The notes under the pieces are model-generated. The model worked only from the letters and a program-made list of their open reading frames with translations. It made no database searches and was not told the DNA's origin. Below, piece by piece: positions 1 to 8,689 of a stretch of 64,000 bases of DNA (position 1 is the first letter of the stretch; each line of letters begins with the position of its first letter). Position numbers and translations under genes: made by a program. Source of the stretch: DATKYQ01 sp964640665 (lineage in GTDB: Bacteria; Myxococcota; B64-G9). The stretch lies in contig CAZXHT010000012.1 in assembly GCA_964640665.1 (NCBI GenBank), forward strand, positions 22,596 to 86,595. Reading direction: 5' to 3'.

Positions 1-91
1 TGTCGGCGGCAGAGCCAGAGAATTTCTTGATGAATTCCTGTTTGTCTTCCCGGCCCAGCGGAACATTGGTTTCAACGCGAATGAAAGGCAT
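1..91 (-). CDS. MIF/D-dopachrome-like tautomerase, N-terminal fragment
   Basis: Reading the minus strand from the ATG at 91 gives MPFIRVETNVPLGREDKQEF and about ten more residues before the window edge. A proline directly after the initiator Met and the pattern PFIRVETNVP are typical of the MIF/tautomerase superfamily, where Pro1 is the catalytic base. A good ribosome site (AAAGGAG) lies 6 nt before the ATG. The gene runs off the window, so only about 30 residues are visible. It lies 57 bp downstream of the amidohydrolase on the same strand and may be co-transcribed with it. The substrate is unknown. Confidence 0.75.
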   Translation of the reverse strand, partial: MPFIRVETNVPLGREDKQEFIKKFSGSAAD

Positions 92-148
92 GGCGTTCTC
101 CTTTGAAAATAGAGATGAAGATCATCAGAGCAGAATCGAGACAGTGAA

Positions 149-1843
149 TCAACGGTGATTTCGGCCTAACGCATTTCCGTACTCGCTCCCGCCGCGGTAG
201 ACGACCCGCCCGCCGAGGATGGTCAGCATGACGCGGGTCTGCAATATCTGATCCTCGGGCACGCTCATGATGTCATGCGAGAGCACGATCATGTCGGCCA
301 GCTTGCCGGGCTCCAGCGAGCCCTTGTCGTTCTCCTCGAACGCGGCGCGGGCGGCAGACAGCGTGCAGGCCCTTAGTGCTTCGAGACGCGTCAGGCGCTG
401 CTGTGGAAAAAATAGATCACCTTCCCTGGTTCTGCGGGTAACCAGGGCATGGAAGCCGGCCACGGGATCCACATTTTCTACGGGCGCGTCGCTGCCGTTA
501 GTCAGCAGGACGCCCGAGTCCAGCAGGCTGCGCCAGGCGTAGGCGCCTTCCCGTGCCCGTTTCTCTCCAAGACGTTTTCTCACCCAGGGGGCGTCCGAGA
601 CGCAGTGGACGCCCTGGATCGAGGCCGTGACGCCCAGGCGCGCGAAGCGGGGCACGTCAAGCGCTGACAGGTGCTGGGCGTGCTCGATGCGCCAGCGCAG
701 ATCCTTTGCCGCGGGTCGCTTAGAAAAGATGCGCTCGTAGAGGTCGAGCACCTCGCGGCAGGCCCGGTCGCCGATGGCGTGGGTGCATAGCTGAAAGCCA
801 TGCTCATGTGCCAGCCTGGCTGTGCGGGCAATTTCTTCCAGCGGAGTCGTGTTCATGCCTCGGCTGGTCGGCAGATCGGTGTAAGGTTCGATCAACCAGG
901 CGCCGTGGGTGCCGAGTGCGCCGTCGGCATGGCGCTTTATGGCCCTGACGGTCAGGTGTTTATTGCCGCCACTCACAATCCGGTAGAACTCGAGATTCTC
1001 CTCGAGCGCAGGGTTGTCCTCCGAGATCATCACCCACAGGCGCAGGCCGAGAAGATCTTTTTCGGCCAGGCGCTTGAAGAATTCGATTTCTTCGAAACTG
1101 GAACCTGCATCCTGAAAACTGGTGATTCCCTTCGAAAGGCACTCGCGTACGGCCAGTTTCGCGGCCCTTCTGTGATGGGAGTCGGACTCCTGCATGTTCA
1201 GGCTCCTCCGTGAAGCCTGGATGGCGCCAAATATCGCCTGCATGGCTTCTTCCCGGAAGATACCGTCGGCCGAGTCGACGCCGGCCGCCTCGATGGCCGC
1301 GGCGTTGGCTAGTCCCAGGTGACCGCTGGCATGCACCAGAAATACCGGGTTACGAGGAGCAGCTTCGTTCAGGCGCGGGTTACAGGGAATACCGTCGACG
1401 GAGGGCTGGGGAGTGCTTGCCCATCTTTCCTGGTGCCAACCGTGACCCCGGATCCACTCGCCGGGTTGCAGCCCGGCAGCCTCGCGGGCGACAAGTTCTG
1501 CGATTTCGTCGAAGTCACTGGCGCCTGCAAGGTCGAGTTGCATGAGCGACTCGCCCAGGCCCATGAAATGGCCGTGGCCCTCGATCAAGCCGGGAACAAC
1601 CAGTCGCCCGGCAAGATCGATCACGTTTGTTGCGGGCCAGATATACTCTTCGATTTCGTCGCTGCCGCCCAGGGCGCTGATTCTGTCACCCCGCACGGCG
1701 AGCGCCTCGGCGGCCGGTCGCGCGGGGTCAAGAGTGATGATCACGCCGCCGCGCAGGACCAGATCAGCCCCGATCGATGACGAACTGGAACAGGCGCTTT
1801 CTGCCATCGATGGTATCATAGCAAAAGACGCGCTTGATTCCAC
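149..1843 (-). CDS. Amidohydrolase family 3 (YtcJ-like) metal-dependent hydrolase
   Basis: A 564-residue member of the amidohydrolase superfamily, YtcJ/exoenzyme-regulatory-like branch. Visible signatures are the N-terminal beta-sandwich start (ADLVLRGGVIITLD), the metal-binding VVPGLIEGHGHFMG with its HxH pair, a central AIGDRACREVLD helix, EHAQHL, and the late GSDAPVENVDPVAGF segment carrying the conserved Asp. Length fits the family (about 540-570). The substrate cannot be read from sequence; relatives hydrolyse C-N bonds of amides or cyclic compounds. There is no signal peptide. The start is unclear: Met codons at 1843, 1819 and 1807 all lack a clear ribosome site, and the conserved fold begins around residue 26. 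Divergent from the radical SAM gene with less than 80 bp between. Confidence 0.88.
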   Translation of the reverse strand: MESSASFAMIPSMAESACSSSSSIGADLVLRGGVIITLDPARPAAEALAVRGDRISALGGSDEIEEYIWPATNVIDLAGRLVVPGLIEGHGHFMGLGESLMQLDLAGASDFDEIAELVAREAAGLQPGEWIRGHGWHQERWASTPQPSVDGIPCNPRLNEAAPRNPVFLVHASGHLGLANAAAIEAAGVDSADGIFREEAMQAIFGAIQASRRSLNMQESDSHHRRAAKLAVRECLSKGITSFQDAGSSFEEIEFFKRLAEKDLLGLRLWVMISEDNPALEENLEFYRIVSGGNKHLTVRAIKRHADGALGTHGAWLIEPYTDLPTSRGMNTTPLEEIARTARLAHEHGFQLCTHAIGDRACREVLDLYERIFSKRPAAKDLRWRIEHAQHLSALDVPRFARLGVTASIQGVHCVSDAPWVRKRLGEKRAREGAYAWRSLLDSGVLLTNGSDAPVENVDPVAGFHALVTRRTREGDLFFPQQRLTRLEALRACTLSAARAAFEENDKGSLEPGKLADMIVLSHDIMSVPEDQILQTRVMLTILGGRVVYRGGSEYGNALGRNHR

Positions 1844-1917
1844 GGGCTTTGTAATATTGACAGCAGATTGCGGTCTTGGTAGTTTCGCCGAAAATCAGTT
1901 TGCGAGGCTCTGTGAAG

Positions 1918-3324
1918 ATGAGAATTTCACTCATCGAGGCCAGGCCGGCCACTTACAATGTTTTTCAGCAATTCGTAATTCCGCGCCTGGGGTTGCCCAT
2001 TATGGCGACGCTCTTGAAGCAAAAGGGACACGATGTTAAAGTCTACGTTCCTCAACTCGAGAACATCTGGCAGCATGGGCTCGAGATACTCAAATCAGAC
2101 CTGATCGGCATATCCACACTGACGCCCAGCGCGCCGGACGCCTACGACATGATCAAATGGATCCACAGGGCCAATAAAGTCTCCCGGAGGAAGATTCCGG
2201 TGGTGCTCGGCGGGCCCCATGTCAGCTTTCTGCCCGACGAAGGCCTGGATTACGCAGACTACGTCGTGCGAGGCGAAGGCGAGCATACCCTGGCCGAGTT
2301 GGTAGATGTTCTCCAGGGTGAAGGCAGCCTGGCCGACGTGCGCGGGCTTTCATACCGGGAAGGAGATCTCAAACGTCACAATCCGGATCGTCCGCTCGAA
2401 CCCGATCTCGACTCGCTGCCGTTCGCCGACTTTAGCCTGGTAGCCGGCTACCAGAAACTGAAGCACATACCCATCGCTACCTCCCGTGGTTGTCCCCACG
2501 ACTGCGACTTTTGCTCGGTGGTCTCGATGTTCGGGCGATCTTTCCGCCGCCGGAGCAACGAGCTCATCATGCGTGAGCTCGAAGAGCACCTTTTGCCCAT
2601 CGGCAAGCGCATCTTCTTCGTGGACGATAACTTTGCAGGCAGGCGCCGCGCGGCCAGGGAACTGCTCGGAATGATGAAGCGTCGCAACCTGGGCCGGCGG
2701 ATGCGCTGGTACACGCAGGTCACGGTTCACGCGGCCAAGGACGCTGAGTTGCTCGACCTGATGCGCGATACAAACTGCACCCAGGTATACGTCGGCCTGG
2801 AGTCGGTCAACCCGGCCGCGCTGAAGGGCTTCAACAAGAGCCAGACGGTCGGGGACATCGAAAACTGTGTGCGGCAATTCCACAAGAGGGGCATCCGCGT
2901 GCATGGAATGTTCGTGCTGGGCGCGGACGAGGACAGCGTAGAGACGATAGAGGCCACGGTAGACTTTGCGAAAAAACAGGACATCAATACCGCCCAGTTT
3001 TCGATCCTCACGCCGTTGCCCGGCACACGCACCTTCGAGCATCTGGACGATAGGCTTTTCACGCGTGACTGGGGCCTGTACGATTCCTTTCACGTCGTTT
3101 ACGAGCCGGCCGGGATGAGCATGTACCAGCTGCAAAAGGCCGCCATGGAGGCCTGGAGGCAATTCTATTCCGCCCCATCCTACGTCAACGCCTTCATGCA
3201 CTTTCGCCTGGCCACGGGTGTTCTGCGTTATTTTGGAAGGCGCATAGTCAAGCGGGGATTGGGTGAACTCGAAGACTACCTGAACAAGTTGCGGCCGATG
3301 GAAGCACTTGTCCGGAGATCCTGA
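1918..3324 (+). CDS. B12-binding-domain radical SAM protein
   Basis: 468 residues from the ATG at 1918, chosen because the cobalamin-type fold starts at once (MRISLIEARPATYN) and GAGG lies about 10 nt upstream. The N-terminal 150 residues form a B12-binding-like Rossmann domain (DLIGISTLTPSAPDAYDM, VVLGGPHVSFLPDEGL). The radical SAM core follows with the cluster motif SRGCPHDCDFCSVVSMFGR (CxxxCxxC), the FFVDDNF strand and the YVGLESVNP strand. The C-terminus (about 360-468) resembles the extra domain of the BchE/HpnJ-type group. Such enzymes catalyse methylations or cyclisations on lipids, pigments or secondary metabolites; the actual substrate is not evident. The next gene starts 11 bp downstream. 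Confidence 0.9.
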   Translation: MRISLIEARPATYNVFQQFVIPRLGLPIMATLLKQKGHDVKVYVPQLENIWQHGLEILKSDLIGISTLTPSAPDAYDMIKWIHRANKVSRRKIPVVLGGPHVSFLPDEGLDYADYVVRGEGEHTLAELVDVLQGEGSLADVRGLSYREGDLKRHNPDRPLEPDLDSLPFADFSLVAGYQKLKHIPIATSRGCPHDCDFCSVVSMFGRSFRRRSNELIMRELEEHLLPIGKRIFFVDDNFAGRRRAARELLGMMKRRNLGRRMRWYTQVTVHAAKDAELLDLMRDTNCTQVYVGLESVNPAALKGFNKSQTVGDIENCVRQFHKRGIRVHGMFVLGADEDSVETIEATVDFAKKQDINTAQFSILTPLPGTRTFEHLDDRLFTRDWGLYDSFHVVYEPAGMSMYQLQKAAMEAWRQFYSAPSYVNAFMHFRLATGVLRYFGRRIVKRGLGELEDYLNKLRPMEALVRRS

Positions 3325-3335
3325 GAGGAGTTGCA

Positions 3336-3617
3336 ATGAGAATCGTCCGTTTTCTGATTGTCTCACTGGTAGTCATGCTGTCGACGTCATGCTACTACCT
3401 CGGGTGCTATTCTGTGCACGACGCTTGCTACGAATGCTGCAAGAAGGCCTTGAAACCGTACCAGCGAACACTGGGCGGTCAGAAAACCTGGGCCGCCAGG
3501 GAGCCTTGCACCAACGAGTGCATCGAGTTCGCCAATAGCAGGGACAAGGATGGCTTCTGGGTCGAGAAGAACGAGGCCTGTATGTTGGATACCGTGGACT
3601 ACTTCAGCGGCAAGTAG
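3336..3617 (+). CDS. Small Cys-rich lipoprotein, unknown function
   Basis: 93 residues with a lipoprotein signal: MRIVRFLIVSLVVMLSTSC, lipobox LSTSC, Cys19 as the acylated residue. The mature part is rich in cysteine (CYYLGCYSVHDACYECC, then PCTNEC and EACMLD), which suggests disulfides or metal ligands in the periplasm. GAGAGGAG precedes the ATG at good spacing. Only 11 bp separate it from the radical SAM gene, so the two are probably co-transcribed. I do not recognise a family. Confidence 0.75.
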   Translation: MRIVRFLIVSLVVMLSTSCYYLGCYSVHDACYECCKKALKPYQRTLGGQKTWAAREPCTNECIEFANSRDKDGFWVEKNEACMLDTVDYFSGK

Positions 3618-3639
3618 ATAACTTCCCGGTTTCTTCGGA

Positions 3640-5115
3640 TCAATCGTCGAAATTTCCGGCTGGGCCCTTGTTGGATTGAATGCCAGCGGCTGGCCTTGTG
3701 ATTCGTTCCCGCGTCCATTCGGCAGGGTTCTCGATGCGCCGTGCCTTGGTGCCCGGATCGTAAGATCCGGTCTTGAGGATGACATCCACGGCCAAACCGG
3801 CCGTGTCCCTGGCGGCGAACACGTTGACCATCATGTTGTAAGCGAAGTCCTCGACACGCTCTACCATCCGATCGCGGAAACGGCTGGGTTGCCCCAGCAG
3901 CTTGTTTTCGAAGGGCAGGTTAAGTTTCTTGGTGTTGCCTCCGGTCTGGCCGTGAGATTCCGCATAGGACATCATTTCGGCCCACATCTCTTCCTTCATT
4001 CCCTGGCCGGGTATCTTGATCAGACGTCCTTGCTCGTCCATCTGGGCATTGCCGTAGTCGTCGACCTCGACGCCCCAGGAGACCATCTGTAAAGCGGTGG
4101 CCACGTTGGCCTTGGTGGTGCGGGTTCTTTTAGCAATGGCCCTGAGCCTGTCTGAGTTGTTTCCTGATGTTCCGTGCTGGGCGCCGGACACCTTGTAAGG
4201 CGTCAGGGCCTCGTGGATCTCGGCGGTCAGATCGACCTGGATGCCAAGATCGCTGGCCTGGATGCCGTGGCTGCTGCCGTTGTTTAAAGCAATCCAGTCG
4301 GGGAAGATCTCGTGGGCGTTCAACCCCCTGATCAAGAAGAGAGCTTCCTCGGCGGTCGACAGGCCTTCGCTGCCCTTTATCTCGCCGACCTCCGTTTCCA
4401 GCCCGGCCCAGCCGGGAATGTACTGGTTCAGGTCCAGGTTGGCCAGCAGGTTCTGATCGTCCGGCAGGTGGGAGGCGTCTATGGCAATCGAGGTCAGGCC
4501 GCTTGCGAAAATGGTGGGAATCTCGACCCGCGCCGGCGCCAAATCCTCGGGCTTCTTGAGCCCGTAATGATCGGCATGGATGGCAACGGGTACCGTGATC
4601 TTCATCTCGTTCATGGCGGCGTCCACCTGCCGGGCGATGTTCCAGTAGTTCACCGCGCAGTAGGGGTTGGCCCCGCCCTCGGATCTTGCAATCTCGATTA
4701 TCAGAGCGGAGTTGGCCCGCTGGGCTGCGCGCAGTACTCCACGGATGACGAAGCTGTTGCGGCCGTTGGCGGCCATGGCGATTGAGTTGCCTCTTTCGAG
4801 CATGGCCCGGTCGATGAACTTACCGCTGACTAACAAAGCGCGCGAATTGGGAAAAAGTGCGGCCACGTTAGGCGGTCGACCGACCCGCAGGGCTCTGTCG
4901 AAGTCACTTATGTACATCCGTGTTGCGCGCGGTTTGGGAGCGGGTTTCTTCTTTGTCGTTTTCTTTCTGACGATCTTCTTCTTGGCCGGCTTCTTTTTGG
5001 TTGTCTTCTTTTTGGTTGTCTTTTTGGTTGTCTTCTTGGTTGTCTTCTTGGCCGGTTTCTTTCTTGTAGTTTTCTTCAGCGCCTTTTTCTTTACTGTTTT
5101 TTTTCTGATCGCCAT
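3640..5115 (-). CDS. Class II aldolase-family protein with histone-H1-like lysine tail
   Basis: 491 residues. The first ~70 are a Lys/Thr/Pro repeat (KKTTKK, KKPAKK units) like the tails of bacterial H1-like DNA-binding proteins. The rest resembles class II fructose-bisphosphate/tagatose aldolases: VPVAIHADHYGLKK (metal-binding His region), SIAIDASHLPDD, IALNNGSSHGIQ and KVSGAQHGTSGN, matching the family's successive metal-His and phosphate-binding segments. The likely reaction is reversible aldol cleavage of a phosphorylated sugar, but true substrate specificity is not visible. The start is set at the ATG at 5115, which has GGGGAGG 8 nt upstream; an upstream Met at 5145 lacks this. The C-terminal ~120 residues (after IKIPGQGMKEEMW) are longer than in short FbaA enzymes. 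Confidence 0.82.
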   Translation of the reverse strand: MAIRKKTVKKKALKKTTRKKPAKKTTKKTTKKTTKKKTTKKKPAKKKIVRKKTTKKKPAPKPRATRMYISDFDRALRVGRPPNVAALFPNSRALLVSGKFIDRAMLERGNSIAMAANGRNSFVIRGVLRAAQRANSALIIEIARSEGGANPYCAVNYWNIARQVDAAMNEMKITVPVAIHADHYGLKKPEDLAPARVEIPTIFASGLTSIAIDASHLPDDQNLLANLDLNQYIPGWAGLETEVGEIKGSEGLSTAEEALFLIRGLNAHEIFPDWIALNNGSSHGIQASDLGIQVDLTAEIHEALTPYKVSGAQHGTSGNNSDRLRAIAKRTRTTKANVATALQMVSWGVEVDDYGNAQMDEQGRLIKIPGQGMKEEMWAEMMSYAESHGQTGGNTKKLNLPFENKLLGQPSRFRDRMVERVEDFAYNMMVNVFAARDTAGLAVDVILKTGSYDPGTKARRIENPAEWTRERITRPAAGIQSNKGPAGNFDD

Positions 5116-5240
5116 TTTGTAATCCTCCCCGGTCAGTTGGGTCATGAGAGGTTTTCAACCATGTTGACTACTATTCAACTCCAACGAGAGTTGTTTTCAA
5201 CAAAAATCAGCACCAGGGCGAATAACACATGCTGATTATT

Positions 5241-6407
5241 TCACTTTTTGGGGGGAGCAGCGTCGTTCCAGTGGGGATAGTCGAACTTGAGCTTCTCCAT
5301 CTTGAAATGGCGCTCGATCCAGGAGATCAGCTCCGGCGTCAGGTTGACGTCGCGGGTCTGGTTCGGGGCGGAGAGATCGAAGGTTTGGCATGTGCCGTCC
5401 GGGGCCTCGAGATTCAGACTGCGCGGCAGGCCGACGGCTGAAATGTCCACCGCCTCGCCGTCGTAATGCCTCGACTTGTGGGCTCCGTAAGCGGTTGCGT
5501 AGGTGACGGGGTAGGCTTCGGCCATCAGGCGGGCCGCTTCCCGCGTGGCTTTCCAGCCATCGGGGTGCTTCCAGCGGATGGGAACTCCGAGCTTCCATTT
5601 CTTGTTGAGGTGAACGAGACGGCGCACGGTTTTTCTGACCCGGCGGGAAGTCTTTTGCTTGCTCAACAGGTAAGAGCCGTACATCAGGTAGCCACGCCGG
5701 CGATTCCTGACGGTGGTGTAAAGACCAACTTCGCAGCCCTGGTCGCGAAGCTGGTCGAGAAGCGAGGAAACGCGCGCGGCGAAGTCGGCGTTTACCTTGG
5801 CGAGCGCGGCAAGCTTGGCATCATCCCCGATGGGATTCTTGAAGCGTGTGACCCAGCCGGGGCCTAGAGGATCGCCGTCCTCGGCCGGAGGGATCTCCTG
5901 TTGCGGTACGGGCTTGTCGATGGCCAGGCGATTGTGTCGCCTCCCGTACAGGCGGGGCCGCTTGCGGCGGAAGACATCGTCGGGATGGACGAGTACGCCC
6001 GCAGAGCGGGCCCGGCCCGGCAACACCCACACCAGCTTGCCGCGCAGACCGCGCTTGCCGGCAGCCAGGATGTCGTCTGTGAAGTAAACAAAGTCGATCA
6101 AATCTACCGGAATGCGTAACTCCTCGCGGACGAGCCGCACGAACGGCTCTTTCGGGTTGCGCCGGGCGAGAGCCACCAGACGCGGGCCGTCGATTTCGAT
6201 ACCGGCGATGACAATTGTCCAGCCAGCGAGCAACTTGCCGGCCTGCTCGAACTGCAGGCGAATCCCCCGAGAGCCTTTCTGTGGCTTGATGACTTCCAGA
6301 CTTCGATTTATGGGCACAGAGGGATGCTCCGCCGCCTGTACCGCTAGCGGGAGCAATACTGCAAGCAGCGAGAAGAACCACCCGCGACAATGCGTTTTAT
6401 GCACCAT
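5241..6407 (-). CDS. Secreted M15-type metallopeptidase-like protein
   Basis: 388 residues from the ATG at 6407, which begins an ordinary signal peptide (MVHKTHCRGWFFSLLAVLLP, cleavage near VQAAEHP); the longer ORF to 6443 would need a TTG. The C-terminal half has SRHYDGEAVDISAVG, which fits the SxHxxGxAxD zinc motif of M15 (D-Ala-D-Ala carboxypeptidase/dipeptidase, VanX/VanY) enzymes, and a later YPHWND that could supply the third zinc His. A probable role is cleavage of peptidoglycan peptides in the periplasm. The N-terminal ~200 residues are not recognised. The distance between the two zinc motifs (about 50 residues) fits M15. Confidence 0.7.
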   Translation of the reverse strand: MVHKTHCRGWFFSLLAVLLPLAVQAAEHPSVPINRSLEVIKPQKGSRGIRLQFEQAGKLLAGWTIVIAGIEIDGPRLVALARRNPKEPFVRLVREELRIPVDLIDFVYFTDDILAAGKRGLRGKLVWVLPGRARSAGVLVHPDDVFRRKRPRLYGRRHNRLAIDKPVPQQEIPPAEDGDPLGPGWVTRFKNPIGDDAKLAALAKVNADFAARVSSLLDQLRDQGCEVGLYTTVRNRRRGYLMYGSYLLSKQKTSRRVRKTVRRLVHLNKKWKLGVPIRWKHPDGWKATREAARLMAEAYPVTYATAYGAHKSRHYDGEAVDISAVGLPRSLNLEAPDGTCQTFDLSAPNQTRDVNLTPELISWIERHFKMEKLKFDYPHWNDAAPPKK

Positions 6408-6470
6408 ATACAGGCATGATAGCACAGCGCGGCTCCGCCGCAACCCGAATGACCCGCGCAGTACTAAAAT

Positions 6471-6493
6471 AATCTTCGCGGGACGCGAAGATT
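6471..6493 (-). terminator. Perfect 10-bp hairpin, possible terminator of the nuo/exbD-like transcript
   Basis: AATCTTCGCG-N3-CGCGAAGATT is a perfect inverted repeat with a 3-nt loop. On the minus strand it is followed by ATTTTAG, a short U-rich tail. It lies 33 bp past the stop of the ExbD-like gene and before the peptidase, where a terminator for the long minus-strand operon would be expected. The tail is weak, so termination is not certain. Confidence 0.5.
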
Positions 6494-6525
6494 GTCGGGG
6501 TTAGTAGTACAAAAGCACCGATGCT

Positions 6526-7131
6526 CTACTTCAAAGATCGCCGGGCACTGGGCGGGGCGGCCCGGCGGATGATGATTTTCGGAGCAGCCTCGATCGCTTC
6601 AAGGCGCAGGGGCTTGCCGCGGTCGGCGGCTCGCTGAAGCTTCTTGAAGGCGGCGCGCCAGGGGAGTATCTCGGGCAGCCGAAGGCAGTCTGCGCTCTTG
6701 TCGTCGGCGTCGGCCAGAATCACTATCAGAGCAGGCGGCCGTGGTGGAAAGATACGCGCCATGATTTGTCCCAAGAGGGACGAGGTAGTTGAAATGAGAT
6801 ACAGAAATGCCACACGCTTGAATTTTGCCTTACGAGCCAGATTAACAACGTCCACTACTTTGCTCCAGAAGACATGACTGTCAACCTCGACCTGCAGGGC
6901 CGGATCGCGGGATGTATGTAAATCCCCGGCGCTATTTTCCGCACGTTGCTCGAGACCGGTGATATGTTCCAGCAAGGATGGATCGTCGTATTTGAATGAC
7001 TCTGCTGCGATCGCAATCCGGTCGGGTTCCAGGACGATAGTCGGCCCGATTGTCGTGTTTTGGCGATACGGTTGACCGGGTGGGGCAACCATAGTGCCGA
7101 AGAATAACAACCAGGCGATCCTGAAAAGCAA
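6526..7131 (-). CDS. ExbD/TolR-like periplasmic-domain protein
   Basis: 201 residues. One N-terminal hydrophobic segment (FRIAWLLFFGTMVAP) is followed by a soluble part whose core (PALQVEVDSHVFWSKVVDVV, NLARKAKFKRVAFL) has the pattern of the ExbD/TolR periplasmic domain, which couples proton motive force to outer-membrane work. The start is a TTG at 7131 with no convincing ribosome site. It lies only 12 bp after nuoN, so it is probably read from the nuo transcript. No ExbB/TolQ partner is nearby. The essential membrane Asp of ExbD is not evident in the hydrophobic segment, so a motor role is doubtful. Confidence 0.55.
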   Translation of the reverse strand: MLFRIAWLLFFGTMVAPPGQPYRQNTTIGPTIVLEPDRIAIAAESFKYDDPSLLEHITGLEQRAENSAGDLHTSRDPALQVEVDSHVFWSKVVDVVNLARKAKFKRVAFLYLISTTSSLLGQIMARIFPPRPPALIVILADADDKSADCLRLPEILPWRAAFKKLQRAADRGKPLRLEAIEAAPKIIIRRAAPPSARRSLK

Positions 7132-7143
7132 GGTGACAGAACC

Positions 7144-8673
7144 CTAGTGGAACAGGCTGGCCGACCAGCGGGCCACCAATGCCAGTGGTTGCCAGAAGAT
7201 GCCCAATGCCAGGGTGGGCACGGCCAGCACGGTGGCTACGGCGGCGGCGCTGCTCTTCTGGTTTACGGCCGGCAGATTGCCGGAATCTCGTTCGAAGTAC
7301 ATGGCCTTGAGAACGCGGGCGTAGTAGTACAGGGATATGACCGAGTTGATAATCCCGATCACGGCAAGAGCATCGAACCAGTATCCCCCGCGGTGGATCA
7401 AAGCCGCGAACAGGTAGAGCTTTCCGACAAAGCCCGCGGTTGGCGGCAGGCCGGCCAGCGACAACAGGAAAAGACCCATCACGATGCCCAGCAAGGGGGC
7501 GCGACGGCCCAGGCCTCGATAGACGTGCATCTCTTCCGAGTCGGCCGAGCGGTCGATCGCCGAAACCACTGCGAAGGCGCCCATGTTCATCAAGAGATAG
7601 ACGGACATGTAGATCGAGACGGCTTCGAAACCGTCCCGGCCGCCCGCCGTGACTCCCATCAGGATGTATCCGGCATGGGCGATGCTCGAGTAGGCCAGCA
7701 GGCGCTTGAGGTTGTTTTGCACGATTGCCGCGAAGTTACCGATGGTCATGGTGACCGCCGAGATTATCCCGATCACCATCACCCAGGGAACCACGCCCGC
7801 GGCGGGAACCAGGTTGTCGCCGCCGCCCGGCAGGAGAAAGATGCCGTAGAAGAAGCGCAGCATCAAGGCGAAGCCGGCGGCCTTGGGACCGACCGAGAGT
7901 AAAGCGGTGAAAGGAGTGGGAGCGCCTTCGTAGACATCCGGGCACCACATGTGAAACGGGGCCGCCGCCACCTTGTAACCGAGACCGCAGAGCACGAAAA
8001 CGACCCCGACCAGCGCGGCCCATTGACCCGCCGCGCTGCCCAGCACCACGGTCGAGGAAATGGCGCGTTGCAGCCCTTGCAGTGAAAGATCGCCGAACAG
8101 GCCGTAAAGCAACGTCATGCCGAAAAGCATGATTCCGGAGGCGACTCCGCCGAAGAGGACGTACTTGAGGCCCGCCTCAGAAGAGCGAGACTTGCGCCGG
8201 TCCCAGCCGGCGAGCAGGTATGAACACAGGCTGACTGTTTCAAGCCCGACGTAGATCATCAGAAGGTGGTTGGATGCAACCAGCAGACACATGCCCATTG
8301 TCAAAACGAGCAGCAGACCGTGATACTCGCCGCGGTTTTCCGCGGGCAGCGAGGGGCTGCCCAGCGACAGGAACACGCAGACGATGGTTGCGGTGATGCA
8401 CAGCAGGCGAAAGAAAACGGAAAGCGGATCGGTTGCCAACAACCCGAAGAACAGCTTGCAGCCCCCGTGGGAACAGTCCGCGCCGGCGCCGCCGGGAGCG
8501 ACAAGCAGGATCGCAAGCGCGCAGGCGAGGCCAAGAAGCGCAAGCGCGGGGAAGACCACCTTTTGCCAGTTTGCCTGCCGCCGTGCAGCGGCAGACAGCA
8601 AGAACAAAAGAACAGCCGCGCCCCCGAGAACCAGTTCAGGAACGATGAAGCCGAGGCTGGTAAGGTTCGACAC
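7144..8673 (-). CDS. nuoN: NADH-quinone oxidoreductase subunit N
   Basis: Antiporter-like membrane subunit of respiratory complex I, last nuo gene of the operon. About 509 residues with some 14 membrane segments. Conserved stretches include IYVGLETVSLCSYLLAGW, HMWCPDVYEGAPTPFTALLS (quiet variant of the TM8 Lys/His region), LLAYSSIAHAGYILMG and LAGLPPTAGFVGKLYLF. These carry the Glu and Lys residues of the proton path. I prefer the GTG at 8673, which has GGAGG 5 nt upstream, over the GTG at 8685, which has none. It follows nuoM with a gap of about 16 bp. Confidence 0.95.
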   Translation of the reverse strand: MSNLTSLGFIVPELVLGGAAVLLFLLSAAARRQANWQKVVFPALALLGLACALAILLVAPGGAGADCSHGGCKLFFGLLATDPLSVFFRLLCITATIVCVFLSLGSPSLPAENRGEYHGLLLVLTMGMCLLVASNHLLMIYVGLETVSLCSYLLAGWDRRKSRSSEAGLKYVLFGGVASGIMLFGMTLLYGLFGDLSLQGLQRAISSTVVLGSAAGQWAALVGVVFVLCGLGYKVAAAPFHMWCPDVYEGAPTPFTALLSVGPKAAGFALMLRFFYGIFLLPGGGDNLVPAAGVVPWVMVIGIISAVTMTIGNFAAIVQNNLKRLLAYSSIAHAGYILMGVTAGGRDGFEAVSIYMSVYLLMNMGAFAVVSAIDRSADSEEMHVYRGLGRRAPLLGIVMGLFLLSLAGLPPTAGFVGKLYLFAALIHRGGYWFDALAVIGIINSVISLYYYARVLKAMYFERDSGNLPAVNQKSSAAAVATVLAVPTLALGIFWQPLALVARWSASLFH

Positions 8674-8689
8674 CTGGTCCTCCACGCGC

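Noticed and set aside
2350..3366. Long minus-strand ORF over the radical SAM gene
   Set aside because: Shadow frame produced by high GC content; no domains and no ribosome site.
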